Origin: Helianthus annuus
Lineage: Eukaryota > Streptophyta > Magnoliopsida > Asterales > Asteraceae
Assembly: GCF_002127325.2 (NCBI RefSeq)
Contig: NC_035435.2
Coordinates: 10,375,543-10,439,542, forward strand
Length of the DNA: 64,000 bases
Direction: 5' to 3'
Below the pieces are notes generated by a model. That model was not told where the DNA came from. It ran no database searches and was given only the letters and a program-made list of their open reading frames with translations. A program made the position numbers and the translations under genes. Of the stretch, positions 32,510 through 43,573 are shown in pieces. How positions within the stretch are numbered: position 1 is the stretch's first letter; each line of letters starts with the position of its first letter.

Positions 32510-33195
32510 TGTAGGTCCCTCGTGGAGGATGAGGTTAAACCTTAACCTTGTTATAATAACACACTAACGAATGCGGAATCCAAGCTAGAGTGCAACCGAG
32601 TTGAGACAAGCATAAACACAAAACACACAAGGTTCACCGATTAACACCACTGTATTAATACGTATGAAAGGTTCCGGTTACAAGCACAATGTTTACAAAT
32701 CAGTTTTGTAAACTCTCTCTAAGTGTGTGTGTGTGTGTTCCTGGACAGAATGCTCTCAATCTCTTTCTATCTGTGTGTGTATCTGTCTAACTAAAATGAA
32801 CACACTGCATGGGTATTTATACCCATACACAGCAGGTCTGTTCCGAAGGATCCGATAGATGTCTCGAAGGATCATCTATCGATGTTGAACCTGTCGAAGG
32901 ATCAGGAATGCTGATCGTCTTTCGATCAGACTTCCATCAAAGGGTTCACAGTGACCTTGAAGGGTGATCTATCGAGGTCTATCCATCGAAGGTTCAACAT
33001 TCGAGCTCATCGAAGGATCTAAACTATCCTTCGATGAGACATCCTTCGAACCAGACATGTTACATACATAAACTAACTGTTTGGCCAAGTCAAACCAGGA
33101 GGATGGTTGACTTGGTCAAACTTACATGACAAACAAGAACATCGTTTTACATCGAGACTGAATACAGACAAAGTACAGACACAAGTGCACCAACA
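32510..33195 (-). repeat. 5' LTR of family B element
   Basis: It starts TGTAGGTCC and ends CCAACA, then TATTC. It matches 21920-22609. Confidence 0.93.
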
Positions 33196-33200
33196 TATTC

Positions 33201-33483
33201 ATACACCAACCTCCAAAACTTAAGGTGCCAGAAATCAGTTTTCATTACGCCTACATATACAGTAATGGTTTACATATCTTACATATATGTACTTAATCAT
33301 TATACAACTGTGTTTAGATCATACATTATTTGTTATGAAGTATATACGCATTGTCAATCTCCGAACAACGGATTAAACAAAAAAACACCATGCCCATACA
33401 CAAACAACTGGCAACATCCTAAACTTTTTCAGTGCAAACGTAAAAGAAATTCAGTTTCACTTCCAAGTTCCTTCAAACAACTA
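33201..33483. repeat. Distal end of the right inverted arm
   Basis: This is the reverse complement of about 17285-17570 and the continuation of 21914 across the family B insertion. It breaks off after CCTTCAAACAACT, where family A sequence begins. Confidence 0.85.
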
Positions 33484-35075
33484 ACTGAAATTCAAGTTCC
33501 TCCTCAATAAGTGATTCTATCACAAAGGACTTATTTTCAATCCCAAATAAGTGAGTATCTCACATTAGCTTATACGTCTAAACAGATGATAAATGGTATA
33601 CTCACCAGTAAGATGATCTCTCGTGCATACCTTGATACGGGAGTATATTCTGAGGTGGGTAAACATAGTTATTGTCAGGTACTAATACACTTAATTCCAT
33701 ATCTCGAAAACAGTGTTCGAAAGCGTGCTAAAACTTAAGTGGACCACAATACCGTTGAACGTCTTGAACTGTCAACATCATTCTAAAAGATTAAAGCTAA
33801 AATGCTATGGTTCTTGTGTTGGGTTCTGACAGTAAAACCGATATGATTCCTTTGCTCCGACTTCACAAAAAGATAATTAGTGTAAATATGTTCTTAAGTT
33901 TAACCTATTTAATTTAGTTCAAATTGACAAACCACAAAAAGATTTTGCTTTCTTGTTTCTATGTGCGAGTTATCTTATTAAGAATACTCTAGGGTTGTGA
34001 AAATTGTTTAAATAAGTTATTAAATGTTGGTTGTTTAATATTTCAATTGTTTATTCTGGGGTATTGGAATTTATTTTTGGGATCCAGGTTTGGGCCGATG
34101 TCTCCGGGGTCATGTTTCTTAATCCGGGGTTAAGTGTTTTAGGTCTGGATCGTTCATCTCAAGATGGAAGATTTGGAGAAGCTGTGTGCATCTGGATCGT
34201 TCATCTCAAGATGGAAGATTTGGAGAAGCTGTGTGCGTCTGGATCGTGCATCTCAAGCCTGGGGAAACAGTGATTTCTGAAAGGAAAGTGACTGTTGAGA
34301 TTGCTAAAGTGCTGGATCCGATTTGGCTTGCCAACTTAGAGAAGCTCATCTGAAGAAGCTTCGGCGCCTGCCTGTAAAGTACAATGAAGAAGATCGTGTT
34401 CTAGCGGACCAGTTCATCAAGGTGGTTTAGTTCTGTGTGAAGAACAAGGTCTGGGCGGGAAGCCGCTTCTCGAAGAGAGTATGAAGATCTCAAGAGCAAT
34501 GAAGACCATGCACTGATCAAGGGGGAGTTTGTTAATGCACTTTAGGTGATAAGTGCATGTCTCCCAAGTTATAGGGTCTTTATTGTACATATGTTGAAAA
34601 TTAGTCCCAAGTTTATCCTAGGGACATTTTGTCCAAGTTTTAGGATGGTTTCTTTAGTCAGAGTTTTTTGTATGGACTAAGGTCAGAGTTTGTTTGTGTA
34701 GCCTTTGTCTGAGTTTTGTCTAGGCAAAAGGTCTGAGCTTTGTGCTATATGTTTTGTCCGGGCTTTCTAGTTAGTCTTGAAAGTCCGGGCTTTGCCTTGT
34801 ATATATACTTTAATGTGGAATAGACAAGGTAACGATTCTGTGTGAATTTCTGTGCACCTAACCCTAATCATTGTGTATGTTTTGTCTGGCGGCTGCTTTG
34901 TGTGAGTGACGTCATTCATCTTCATCTTCCTCATCAAGAATACTCAGTGTATTCTTGATTTCTCTCACAAATCTTTGCATACTAGTGTTCATCTGCAGTG
35001 GTTGATCATCAGGTGGATTCCGCACACCTGTTGGTTGCTTTAGCTGAGTGAGATCTTGGATTATGAGGCCTAACA
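33484..35075 (+). mobile_element. Truncated family A element, 3' end with one LTR
   Basis: It matches the reverse complement of about 5147-6650, so it keeps only the 3' noncoding region (palindromes, two minisatellite units at about 34145-34245, AAGGGGGAG at 34519-34527) and the 3' LTR. All coding sequence and the 5' LTR are gone. Its left border is the break at 33484. No target duplication can be paired. Confidence 0.85.
34530..35075 (+). repeat. 3' LTR of truncated family A element
   Basis: It starts TGTTAATGCAC and ends GAGGCCTAACA. It is similar to 4655-5146 in reverse complement but longer, with repeated GTCCGGGCTTT and GTCTGAG units at 34655-34790. Confidence 0.88.
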
Positions 35076-35625
35076 GTTTGACAACTAAATTTCATTTTCC
35101 TCACATTGAGAAAAGGTTTCTTTTTTTTTTGAATTTTTTACTGTTTATTACAAACTTAATGGAGGAGTGTAATCAGTAAAAGTTAAAAAAATGGGAGTGT
35201 ATTTAGCAACACCCTTTTTTATCGTATATGCTATAAAATAATATTTAATAATAATATTTTCTTTATATTTAATAATAATATATTCTTTATACATATTATT
35301 AAAATAGTAAAAAAAGAAAAAGAACCATATAACATGTACGCATACTTATAATTTTGTTAGTAGTATAACTTAAGATACTAAAATTGGTAGCAGATTATAT
35401 AAATAAAGTATCAAATTATATTTGTAATATTATCTAATACTCATGTTGGTGTAACAAACATGTGTATTCAACTCAAACAATACACGGGTTTTTAAAAAAC
35501 GTAACAGTTTTTTGTTATTAAGTACTGTACATTACATTTACTTAATTTGTGTAGCGAAATGCACGAGATTCTAACATTGTGTGTATATATATAACTCGTT
35601 CAATTTTAATAAAAACATACAAACA

Positions 35626-35709
35626 ATGGTTGTTGTGACTGCTGAAACTTATGAGAAAGTTGATGATGCAGTTTCTTTAGTCAATGAATTAAAGCTTTCG
35701 TATTTATAA
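35626..35709 (+). CDS. Short ORF, 27 codons, conserved in both gene-segment copies
   Basis: The ATG has a good plant context (AACAATGG) about 40 bp after TATATATATAAC. It reads MVVVTAETYEKVDDAVSLVN, then ELKLSYL and TAA, followed eight bases later by a GTAAGC donor-like site. Copy B (46448-46531) has the same length and frame with three or four amino-acid changes. I do not recognise it. It may be the first exon or a fragment of another gene, or chance. Confidence 0.3.
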   Translation: MVVVTAETYEKVDDAVSLVNELKLSYL

Positions 35710-36150
35710 ACTTGGTAAGCATCATACATATTGATCATATACGATACAAAATTTATTTGGGCATTTGAAAAACGTCAAAAATTATCGTTTTATAATTTAA
35801 ATATTCATTACTAACTATTTGATTATTTTACTCAACCGTATAAAACACGGGGTTATAACCTAGTATACAATACTATACAAGTGTAAAAGATAAATAAATT
35901 ATAGCAATTCCTATATATTATGGCAAATCTAGTTTAAAACTTGGGGGACAATTAATTAAAAGATAAATAAATTATAACAATTCCTATATTGGTGCTACTA
36001 CGCAGGCTTATATAATAGAGAGGTTCGATTTTATATTATCAGAAACCCTAGTTTAAAACTTAACTTAAGGGGCAATTAATTAAGAGATAAATACATAAAG
36101 AAAGAGGATAAAAGGGAGAAAGATGCGGAGTAGAGATTTATAACTAATCC

Positions 36151-36160
36151 TATATATAAG
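36151..36160 (+). promoter_or_regulatory. TATA box of the Agenet/ENT gene
   Basis: TATATATAAG precedes a stretch that looks like a 5'UTR and a GT donor 95 bp downstream. It is conserved in copy B near 46977. Confidence 0.6.
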
Positions 36161-36179
36161 TACTACTACTACATACACG

Positions 36180-37183
36180 AACTTCATCCACAATTCCTGT
36201 TTTCTCCAACAACAAATCACAAGAACAACAACGCTACTCTTAGCAATATCGACAGGTATTACTCTCATTCTTCAGCAGTTTGCTCTACGTTTCATCGATT
36301 CTTATTATTTTATATCCAGATTTTGATGGTATTCTTCGTTTAAATTGATATATAATCTGTACTGATGCCAAGGCTGCAAGGCATATGTTTATTGGTGATG
36401 TTTATGTTGAATTTTGAATGTGCTGTTAGTTATGGATTAGTATCTCTTGACATCTATAATGTTGTTTGATTGATCGATTATTGGTGATGCTTTTGTTTTG
36501 TGTTGTGTTGTGTTGAGTTTATCAGATTATTGATGCGGATGTAGATTTAATTGATTCTGATTAGTTACATTTGAGATTTCTAGGAGGCTGATATTTAGCG
36601 GCCGTTTTGAAACATATATTAGTTATCTACTAATCTGTATTAGAATCTCTTGATTATGTATAATGGCTCTATATCGATAGTTGCATCTTTTTTTTTTTTT
36701 TTTTTTTTTTTTGAACGGCCAACAAAAGAGAGGACATTTTATTAAAGATATGAACAAGAAGGCATCTGGCCAGAAGCTAGAACTCACATACCTACCACCG
36801 GGACAACGAAACCGTATACCAAAACAAAGAAAAAATTAATGAGCGAAAACATTGAAACTTCTCCAAGCCTCGATGGACATACTCAACCCGTTGGACCTAT
36901 TTTTGACCCATAAGTAGCTAAGCACCTTCATCTCTTCCACCACTTTTGACAACGAAGTAATTTTGTTGTTGAAAATTACCTTTGTTAAGACCTTGGAATT
37001 AATACTCACAATTTGTGTTCTAAGAATTTGCTTGATCATTTTTGTTTGTGTGTTATGATCTAGTAAATTTTGGCTCTTAAATAAAGGATTTAGTTTCAGT
37101 AAATTTTGACTAATCATACAATAATATGATTTATGAACAGGTTTTAACTACTTTAATTTCGGAAAGAAGAAAAATACCATATC
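36180..37183 (+). other. 5'UTR exon and 885-bp intron of the Agenet/ENT gene
   Basis: The 5'UTR exon ends at CGACAG (36255) followed by the donor GTATTACTC. A T-rich intron (36256-37140) ends at TTTATGAACAG, 43 bp before the ATG. Copy B has the same donor. The intron of copy A holds a LINE fragment absent from copy B. Confidence 0.65.
36688..37025 (-). mobile_element. 5'-truncated L1-type LINE in the 5'UTR intron
   Basis: A run of 25 T (36688-36712) is the poly(A) tail on the minus strand. The minus-strand frame reads VIFNNKITSLSKVVEEMKVL, then LWVKNRSNGLSMSIEAWRSF and a stop near 36837, the usual end of plant L1 ORF2 (a LSxLWIKNRSK-like motif then W). Copy B at about 47487 has uninterrupted sequence. 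The right edge is approximate. Confidence 0.8.
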
Positions 37184-38173
37184 ATGAAGTATAAGAGAGG
37201 AAGTACAGTGGAGGTATTTTGCAACAAATCTTGGCGTTGCGCTCGAATAGTTTCTAGCAAAGGACACAACTACACCGTCAGTTACGATGTGTATCCCGGT
37301 TTTACTAGCAAAGATGATGTGGAACACATATCTGTAAAATCTATAAGACCTTGTCCTCCTTTGTTAGAAAGTTCAGAATCTTGGGTTCCTGGTGATGTGG
37401 CGGAAGTGTTTCACAATCTTTCATGGAAGATGGCAATCGTTTTGAAGGATATCGGTTTGGACCAGTTCATAGTCAGATTAGTTGGATCATTACAAGAGTT
37501 TGAAGTAACTAAATCAGAACTCCGTGTGAGGCAATCGTATCAAAATGGTAAATGGATTGTGACTGGCAAGGTTCCTAGTGATCATAAAGAGGCAAACGGC
37601 TCCGAGCTTTTGAAGTATGGTACTCAAGACAACCATCGGTTAATGGCGTCGCGTATTGTTTTCTCTAAAACCCGAAAACGCGCTTCACCCGGCTGTGATT
37701 CTCAATATGAAATGAAGAAAAAACGTGCACGGAAGTTAACAATGTGTGGAAAAGAGGGCAGACATGCCTTGGTGCAGGGAACATCACCTGAAAAGGTGGA
37801 TGATGTTGAATCCTCAAGTGGTAGTTGTAGCATTAATAGCTATAAACCGTATCATGGTTCTGGCTTTTGTGTTGAAGATATTGAAGATCATGAAAGTGAT
37901 GCGGAGTCTGTTTGTCAGTGTGGATATAATGAAGAAAGTCAAAGTCAAGAAACAGATGAATCAGGTGATAACAAGGCAGTGGCAGATGAAATTCATAGAC
38001 TGGAGTTGCATGCCTACCGTTACACCATGGTGTCATTACATGCATCAGGACCCTTAAACTGGGAGAAAGAAACAATGGTAACAAACCTTCGTATATCACT
38101 CCATATATCAAATGATGAACATTTGATTATGTTAAAAAGCTTACTTTCTGCTTCTAGTAAACAGTCTTATTAG
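37184..38173 (+). CDS. Agenet (Tudor-like) and ENT domain protein
   Basis: The 329-residue product starts at ATG 37184, just after the 5'UTR intron. Two Agenet/Tudor-like modules are visible: residues 4-60 (RGSTVEVFCNKSWRCARIV, VSYDVYPGF, VKSIRPCPP) and 67-118 (WVPGDVAEVFHNLSWKMAIV to FEVTKSELRVRQ). The middle is basic, then Ser/Glu-rich. Residues 268-325 form an ENT (EMSY N-terminal-like) domain: DEIHRLELHAYRYTMVSLHA, NWEKETMVTNLRISL, ISNDEHLIML. Plant Agenet-ENT proteins are nuclear and linked with histone-tail or chromatin binding; the exact target here is unknown. The frame is intact. No paralogue-specific gene symbol can be assigned. Confidence 0.88.
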   Translation: MKYKRGSTVEVFCNKSWRCARIVSSKGHNYTVSYDVYPGFTSKDDVEHISVKSIRPCPPLLESSESWVPGDVAEVFHNLSWKMAIVLKDIGLDQFIVRLVGSLQEFEVTKSELRVRQSYQNGKWIVTGKVPSDHKEANGSELLKYGTQDNHRLMASRIVFSKTRKRASPGCDSQYEMKKKRARKLTMCGKEGRHALVQGTSPEKVDDVESSSGSCSINSYKPYHGSGFCVEDIEDHESDAESVCQCGYNEESQSQETDESGDNKAVADEIHRLELHAYRYTMVSLHASGPLNWEKETMVTNLRISLHISNDEHLIMLKSLLSASSKQSY

Positions 38174-40026
38174 ATGATAAAAGGTAAAATCAAGTTTGAA
38201 ACCTTTCATAATTCATAAACCTGTAAAAAAGCAGTTGTACATTCACTCCTATTGTTATAATGAAACATGTTTATCTTTTTTTTAAACATTAATGTTATAT
38301 ATAACATAATATGACATGACCTATTTATATATAAACGTTCACATCTAATGTATGGTTAACATGTTTAGTACATAACACGACTATACCTGAATTTAGCATT
38401 TAAATTGTCTTTTTTGTTTTCACCACTTGACATGTTTGTCTTATTTTCTTTTTGAATGGCAACACTTACGAACTCCTCCTAAATTACACCAACTAAATCA
38501 TATGTTTGTATCATTTTCTTTTTGAATGGCAAAACTTACAAACTACTCTTAGATTACACCAACTAGATCATAATATACTCCACTATCAAATGAGGTAGCT
38601 CCACATTCACGTTCATATCATTTACGTGAATATTTGAGGGCATTGTGTATCGATATGGCACATGTACTTTTTCATGTTTATAGTTGTTAAAGTTTATATC
38701 GTGTTAAATCTAAAATATTAGAGACCATATCGAAACCAAAAGGTAACAGGTTTATCATACTGATATTCAAAATACATGTAAAAGTAAAAAGAGTATTTAA
38801 AAAACTTGAAAAGAAAAACAAAGTGTTAAAAGGACAAAAATGCACTTCTTCTTAACAGAATACGTCTGCATCAGCACAAGTCGGTGGTGAAAGCGATGAA
38901 AATAATGTGGTATGATGATATAAACACATGACATAAGTTTGGTGATCTTGCATGTTATACTTGATGCTTAAAAAGTGGTAAAATGAGTGAAAAATGCATG
39001 ATTTATGTGATTACATTAGACCTGCACTATTACGGTTATGAACATTATATTATACAGTAAATAACTTGGTTTGTGCTAAAATATGAAGTTTTGTTGATTT
39101 GGGGTGATTATAGTAATGTTCGGTACGAAACTATGATTTTAGTGGTAGAGTTCGGCTTTCTAAGCGATTTTATGAAACTAAATTTAAACAGGTTATAAAA
39201 TGATATTTTTATGACAAATATGGATATTTAAACATATATTAAGTAACCATAGGGTTTGGCTAGTCGTACGCGGTTTTCGACGCATAAGAACGTCGTCAAA
39301 ACGTTAAAATACGCATATTTCGACCTACATGAAATAAATTGCTTAAGTGTCGTATTGCATGATAAAATGTGCTATTTAAGTACTTATAGATGATATTTTA
39401 CACACTAAGTGTTAAAATGATAGTAGGATGTAAGAGTATGCATGCGTACAAATACGATCAAACATAATTTTCGTTACAAAAACGTGTTATAAATTAATAA
39501 ATATAAGGCATGAAATTATACATAGGTTAACTTTGTAAAGTTATTGCATGTATACAAATATTCTAGGAAAATAAAAATATAAGTTAACGACTTACACGTA
39601 ATTCAGTAAGTACTTGGTAAAGTATTATATGAATAATTGCTCGTGTGATAAATATATATACACACACGGATGTGATAACGGGTTTAATTCAACAAAGGTC
39701 ATCAATAAAATAAAATAGTTCGAGTTCGCATAATCTTAAAGAAATATGTGTATATATACACAGATACCAACATAACTAAAAATAAAGACATTTACGATTT
39801 GTAGATTATTTGGTCAATAAAACGTTCTTACTTGAATTAGGATGAATTAGGATGTGTGGATCACTATAATTGTGGAAATTAATGCTCAATTTTTCTAAAC
39901 GCTCCCAAAGGTGAGTTTCACTACCCCTATTTTGCCGCTTTTTTAACTGTTTTGGTGGAAAAACATGCTAAAATGATTTAACATGTTTTAAATTGTGGGT
40001 TGTACGAATTTGCATGATCTAATGAA
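38174..40026. other. AT-rich interval without supported genes
   Basis: It contains a 70-bp tandem duplication (38432-38571) and a possible isolated exon at 38859-38909. The part from 38950 to 39900 has the look of old LTR-element DNA (CGTACGCGGTTTTCGACGC near 39266), but no LTR pair or protein is found. Confidence 0.5.
38432..38571. repeat. 70-bp tandem duplication
   Basis: Two adjacent copies start ATGTTTGT and include TTTTCTTTTTGAATGGCAA and TACACCAACTA, with about eight differences. Confidence 0.85.
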
Positions 40027-40378
40027 AGTAGAGTTATTGGGACCTTTGTACTAAGATCCATAATGGATCAATCAACTATGTAGTGTTTATGTTTCCTGTT
40101 GATGCACTTTTGTGTGGATGTGGCTCGGTTTGGTTCAAGACCGAAGTTGACGACTTTCCTCTGTCGTACGACCCGAAAACGGGATACAAATGACGAAGAC
40201 ACGAAGACCCGGAAAACGGGATACAAATGACGAAGACACGAGAAAGACTCGGTTGGATATTGATGACATCATCATAAAGGAAAGCATGCATGCATTAATA
40301 TCCACATACATTGATCAGGAGGTTCATGTTTACTATCGATTCCCAAGTATATCGATCCAAACTTATAATATGAGAACT

Positions 40379-40382
<4 letters not shown>

Positions 40383-40454
<72 letters not shown>
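40383..40454. repeat. (TA)n microsatellite left of MITE 1
   Basis: About 36 TA units. Confidence 0.95.
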
Positions 40455-40458
<4 letters not shown>

Positions 40459-40856
40459 GAGGGTTATGTTGAGAACGCTAAATATTGCGAGAAACGTGAG
40501 AACGAATGAAAAAACCAATCAAAACCAATTTTTTTATACAAACCACATTGTAATTAAGATACAACATCAAAACAAGAATTTATAACATCAAATAATTCAT
40601 TTCTCATTTCAAAATCATTCTTTTTAGATTTTTTACACATGTGTAAATATAGCAGATTTACACATGTGTAAATTTTCTTTATTTATGAATTCACGTAAAT
40701 TTAAACGTGTAAATTGAATTTCTAACATTGTATTCGAATAATAATGATAAGTGTAGAAAAAAATTTTGAATTTGAATTGTTTTTGACCAAGTTCTCATGG
40801 TTTTTTCATTTGTTCTCACGGTTCTCACAATATTTAGCGTTCTCATTTAAACCCTC

Positions 40857-40860
<4 letters not shown>
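40455..40860. mobile_element. MITE 1, inserted in (TA)n
   Basis: The 406-bp element has terminal inverted repeats of about 62 bp: the left begins AGGGGAGGGTTATGTTGAGA and the right, read on the minus strand, AGGGGAGGGTTTAAATGAGA, both followed by ACGCTAAATATTG. It has no coding capacity. It is bounded by (TA)n on both sides. Confidence 0.9.

Positions 40861-40928
<68 letters not shown>
40861..40928. repeat. (TA)n microsatellite between MITEs
   Basis: Nearly pure TA repeat with one ATACAT interruption. Confidence 0.93.
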
Positions 40929-40929
<1 letters not shown>

Positions 40930-41325
40930 GAATTGCGCTAAAATAAGAACCATCTCGAGTTGTAAGTACCGTGTGAACTTTTTGATCCGGGGCGAGGTGG
41001 ACCAATTTTTTTTTCATAAACGTAGATGCGTGTATTATAAACACATTTGTAAAAAGAAATTCAAAAAAAATGTGGTGTGTGTAGTTTTGAGCACCACAAG
41101 TTTGTCTTTACGGGTACCGTAAATTTTCCGGTTAGATTTACGGTACCCGTAAACACAAACTTGTGGTGCTCAAAGCTACACACACGACATTTTTTTTTGA
41201 ATTTTTTTACATATGTGTTTATAATACACGCATCTACGTTTATGAAAAATTTTTGGTCCACCTCGCCCCGTACGGTGTAGTTCTCACGGTTCTTACAACT
41301 CGAGGTGGTTCTCATTTTAGCGGTC

Positions 41326-41330
<5 letters not shown>
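40929..41330. mobile_element. MITE 2, full-length foldback in (TA)n
   Basis: The two arms of about 190 bp are reverse complements almost to the centre (around 41115-41140, loop near TTTCCGGTTAG). The ends pair as GCTAAAATAAGAACCATCTC and GCTAAAATGAGAACCACCTC. The right terminus gives AGGGGACC, while the left is mutated to AGAATTG. (TA)n lies on both sides. Confidence 0.9.

Positions 41331-41404
<74 letters not shown>
41331..41404. repeat. (TA)n microsatellite right of MITE 2
   Basis: About 37 TA units. Confidence 0.95.
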
Positions 41405-41409
<5 letters not shown>

Positions 41410-41999
41410 GCATATATCGATCCAATAAACATCAACAAGGTCTATCGATAAAGAACAACATATATCGATCCACCGACTTTCGTCTCTGATCTCCCCCTCA
41501 ATGTAAGAACCCCTGTTCCGAGAATCCGATCAGTCACCCACTTGGAAGAGGTACCAAGAAGACTAATCTTCTCTACTCTAACCGGAATACGATAAAGGCA
41601 TGACCTTCAACTACTTGCCAAACGAACAATTTGCTTCATCACGTCAATACTTGATTAAACCTCGAACAAACTTGACAAAACTCAATCATACACTAGCTCT
41701 AACTTGCTTCATGTTATAAACACTTCGCCACTGGTAAGATTAACACAAAGTTAATCTTAAAGATAGTAAACATGAACTTGTTTCGATGTAGCACCACGAG
41801 CTTTTGATTTACAAAGAAAATAGGAATTTCAAAAAAAAATTTACTCCCCCTTTTTCTTTGTAAACAATACAATAATCCAAGCAAGTCGTATTCTCTTCAC
41901 CTCCTCACTTGATCCGAACAACATAAGTACCCTAAAACTTTTCGATAATCCGAAACCGACTTCAAGTTTCCAAACTACACATAATTCTAACTCTTAGTT

Positions 42000-43560
42000 A
42001 GTTATCCGGTACCCCAGGTAACCCGGAATAACTAGAAAAACTCGGAACATGCACAACTCGAAACTTCCGAACAATGCAAACTTCTAAATTTAGCTAAAAA
42101 TCCGGTACCCCAGGTAACCCGGAATTCTTAGCAAATTTGGAACCCGTAAAGCCCAGAAGCTCTTGAAACCTTGGATCAGATCATCATCAGAACAATATGC
42201 AAAATACAAAGGAATTCGAAACAAGCAAAGAAATAAAGGAAACTCTGAAGAAACCCAGAACATATGAACATGTCTCCTAAACCCGGAATACCCGGAAAAC
42301 ATGAAAGGATAATAAACGCTTTTCAGGAAACACCCCAAACCCCGGACTCAACACATGAACAAACCCGGAAATATGGAATAAACCCGGAAAAGCTTTGACT
42401 CAAAACATATAACTAATGAAACCCAGAACTGTTACCCCGAAACACAAACCTTCAAAAACTCGGAATAAATTTAACCCTCACATAGATATAAACCCGGACA
42501 TTGGTTAAAAGAAAAACACACAAATAAACCCGAACATCGGTTAAAAGAAAAGCAAACAAACCCAGAAACAGTTAAAACTCGGAACGGAAGGTTGTGACAA
42601 GGAAACCCGGAACGTAACAGGGAAACCCGAAAACACCTCTTAAACTACGGACACTTGTTCAGAGGTAAAACCCAGATAAAGAGACTTTTAAACTGAAAAA
42701 CCCGGTCACTATTTTAAAAGGTAAAACCCGGACCAACTTTTAAACAATAAAACCCGGAAAAGATGTAATCCTAAAACTCAGACCATTTAAGAGAAAAACT
42801 TAAACTCGGAATGATTGAAATGATTAGAAAGTAAAACCCGGAATATAAAGAACAAGAAACTTGGGCCAAGAAACCAAAAACTCGGAACTAGACTAAAACT
42901 CGGACGGGTCTAGTGTAAAACTCGGAGTACCTCAAACTCGGATAAGTAAACTCAGAACACATCTTCCGGATTATTTCCCATGCGTGACTCCACACATGTT
43001 CATCAATAGACCCGGAAGTTACAAACTCGGAGTACGACAAGGTCGGACAACAAATTAGAGCCTTTTAACACTAACAGGTTCAAAAATTCGGAACAATGAA
43101 GAAGAGATTTAAAACTCAGATTAACTATACAGACTAAAAACTCGGACCACAAGCTCCGAGCATCTTCGCTATCCTTAAACTCAGAACAACACACCCAGTT
43201 TTGCTGACTTAAAACTCGGAGTCTAAAGAACTGTGAATAAAAACTCGGACAACGCTCAAAGACAAGCTTCCGGATTATTTCCCCAGTGTGACTTCACACT
43301 GGTTCACCAAAACCCCGGAAACACAGACACAGAATGGAAACTCGGACGGGTTTAACACTAAGAAAAACTCAGACAGAGCAATTTTGGATCAAACTTCATG
43401 TCTGCAACAACTTGGAGAACAAAACAACCACGAACAGCTTCATTTTCTTCAACTTTTCTGCAAAATCTTCAAGTCTTCAAGATGTTTGGCGGAAACAAAC
43501 ATCAAATCAAGAGCAATGGTGATTAGGAAGGCGGTTAGACCATTCAGAATCGGTAACCAT
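42000..43560 (-). repeat. Leader of element D with AAACCCGGA/AACTCGGAC array
   Basis: Dozens of units AAACCCGGAA, AACTCGGAAC or AACTCGGAC at irregular 15-50 bp spacing fill this region. It is equivalent in place and motif to the family A leader (14191-15157), though the sequences do not align end to end. Confidence 0.8.
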
Positions 43561-43573
43561 GCTCTGATACCAC
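43561..43573 (-). promoter_or_regulatory. Primer binding site of element D
   Basis: GCTCTGATACCAC is the complement of GTGGTATCAGAGC, followed by the LTR start TGTGAAAGC at 43574. Confidence 0.88.

Larger units (their letters stand above)
21920..33195 (-). mobile_element. Complete Copia retrotransposon, family B (probably Sirevirus-like)
   Basis: The element is 11.3 kb, with 690- and 686-bp LTRs, a TATTC duplication (21915-21919, 33196-33200), a Met-tRNA primer site at 32496-32508 and purine tracts near the left LTR. It is inserted in the right arm of the inverted FAR1-like pair. The Gag, protease, integrase, RT and RNase H order is Copia. It is inactivated by a Gag frameshift, a stop at the integrase catalytic Glu and YVDG instead of YVDD in RT. 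The LTRs differ by about eight changes, so it is younger than family A at 4655. Confidence 0.94.
35076..38300 (+). repeat. Duplicated Agenet/ENT gene segment, copy A
   Basis: This aligns with 45897-47640 (upstream region, 5'UTR exon and intron) and 56672-57700 (most of the CDS and 3' flank). Similarity is high, including noncoding parts. The segment begins directly after the LTR at 35075. Confidence 0.88.

Noticed and set aside
38950..39900. Possible old Gypsy LTR
   Set aside because: Base composition and some CG-rich words are suggestive, but no pair, primer site or protein supports it.
41431..41490. Left LTR or target duplication of element D
   Set aside because: The TCTATCGATAAAGAAC repeat at both sides belongs to the TATCGAT-rich family C LTR. 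No sequence like TGTGAAAGC is found on the left, so no duplication is claimed.
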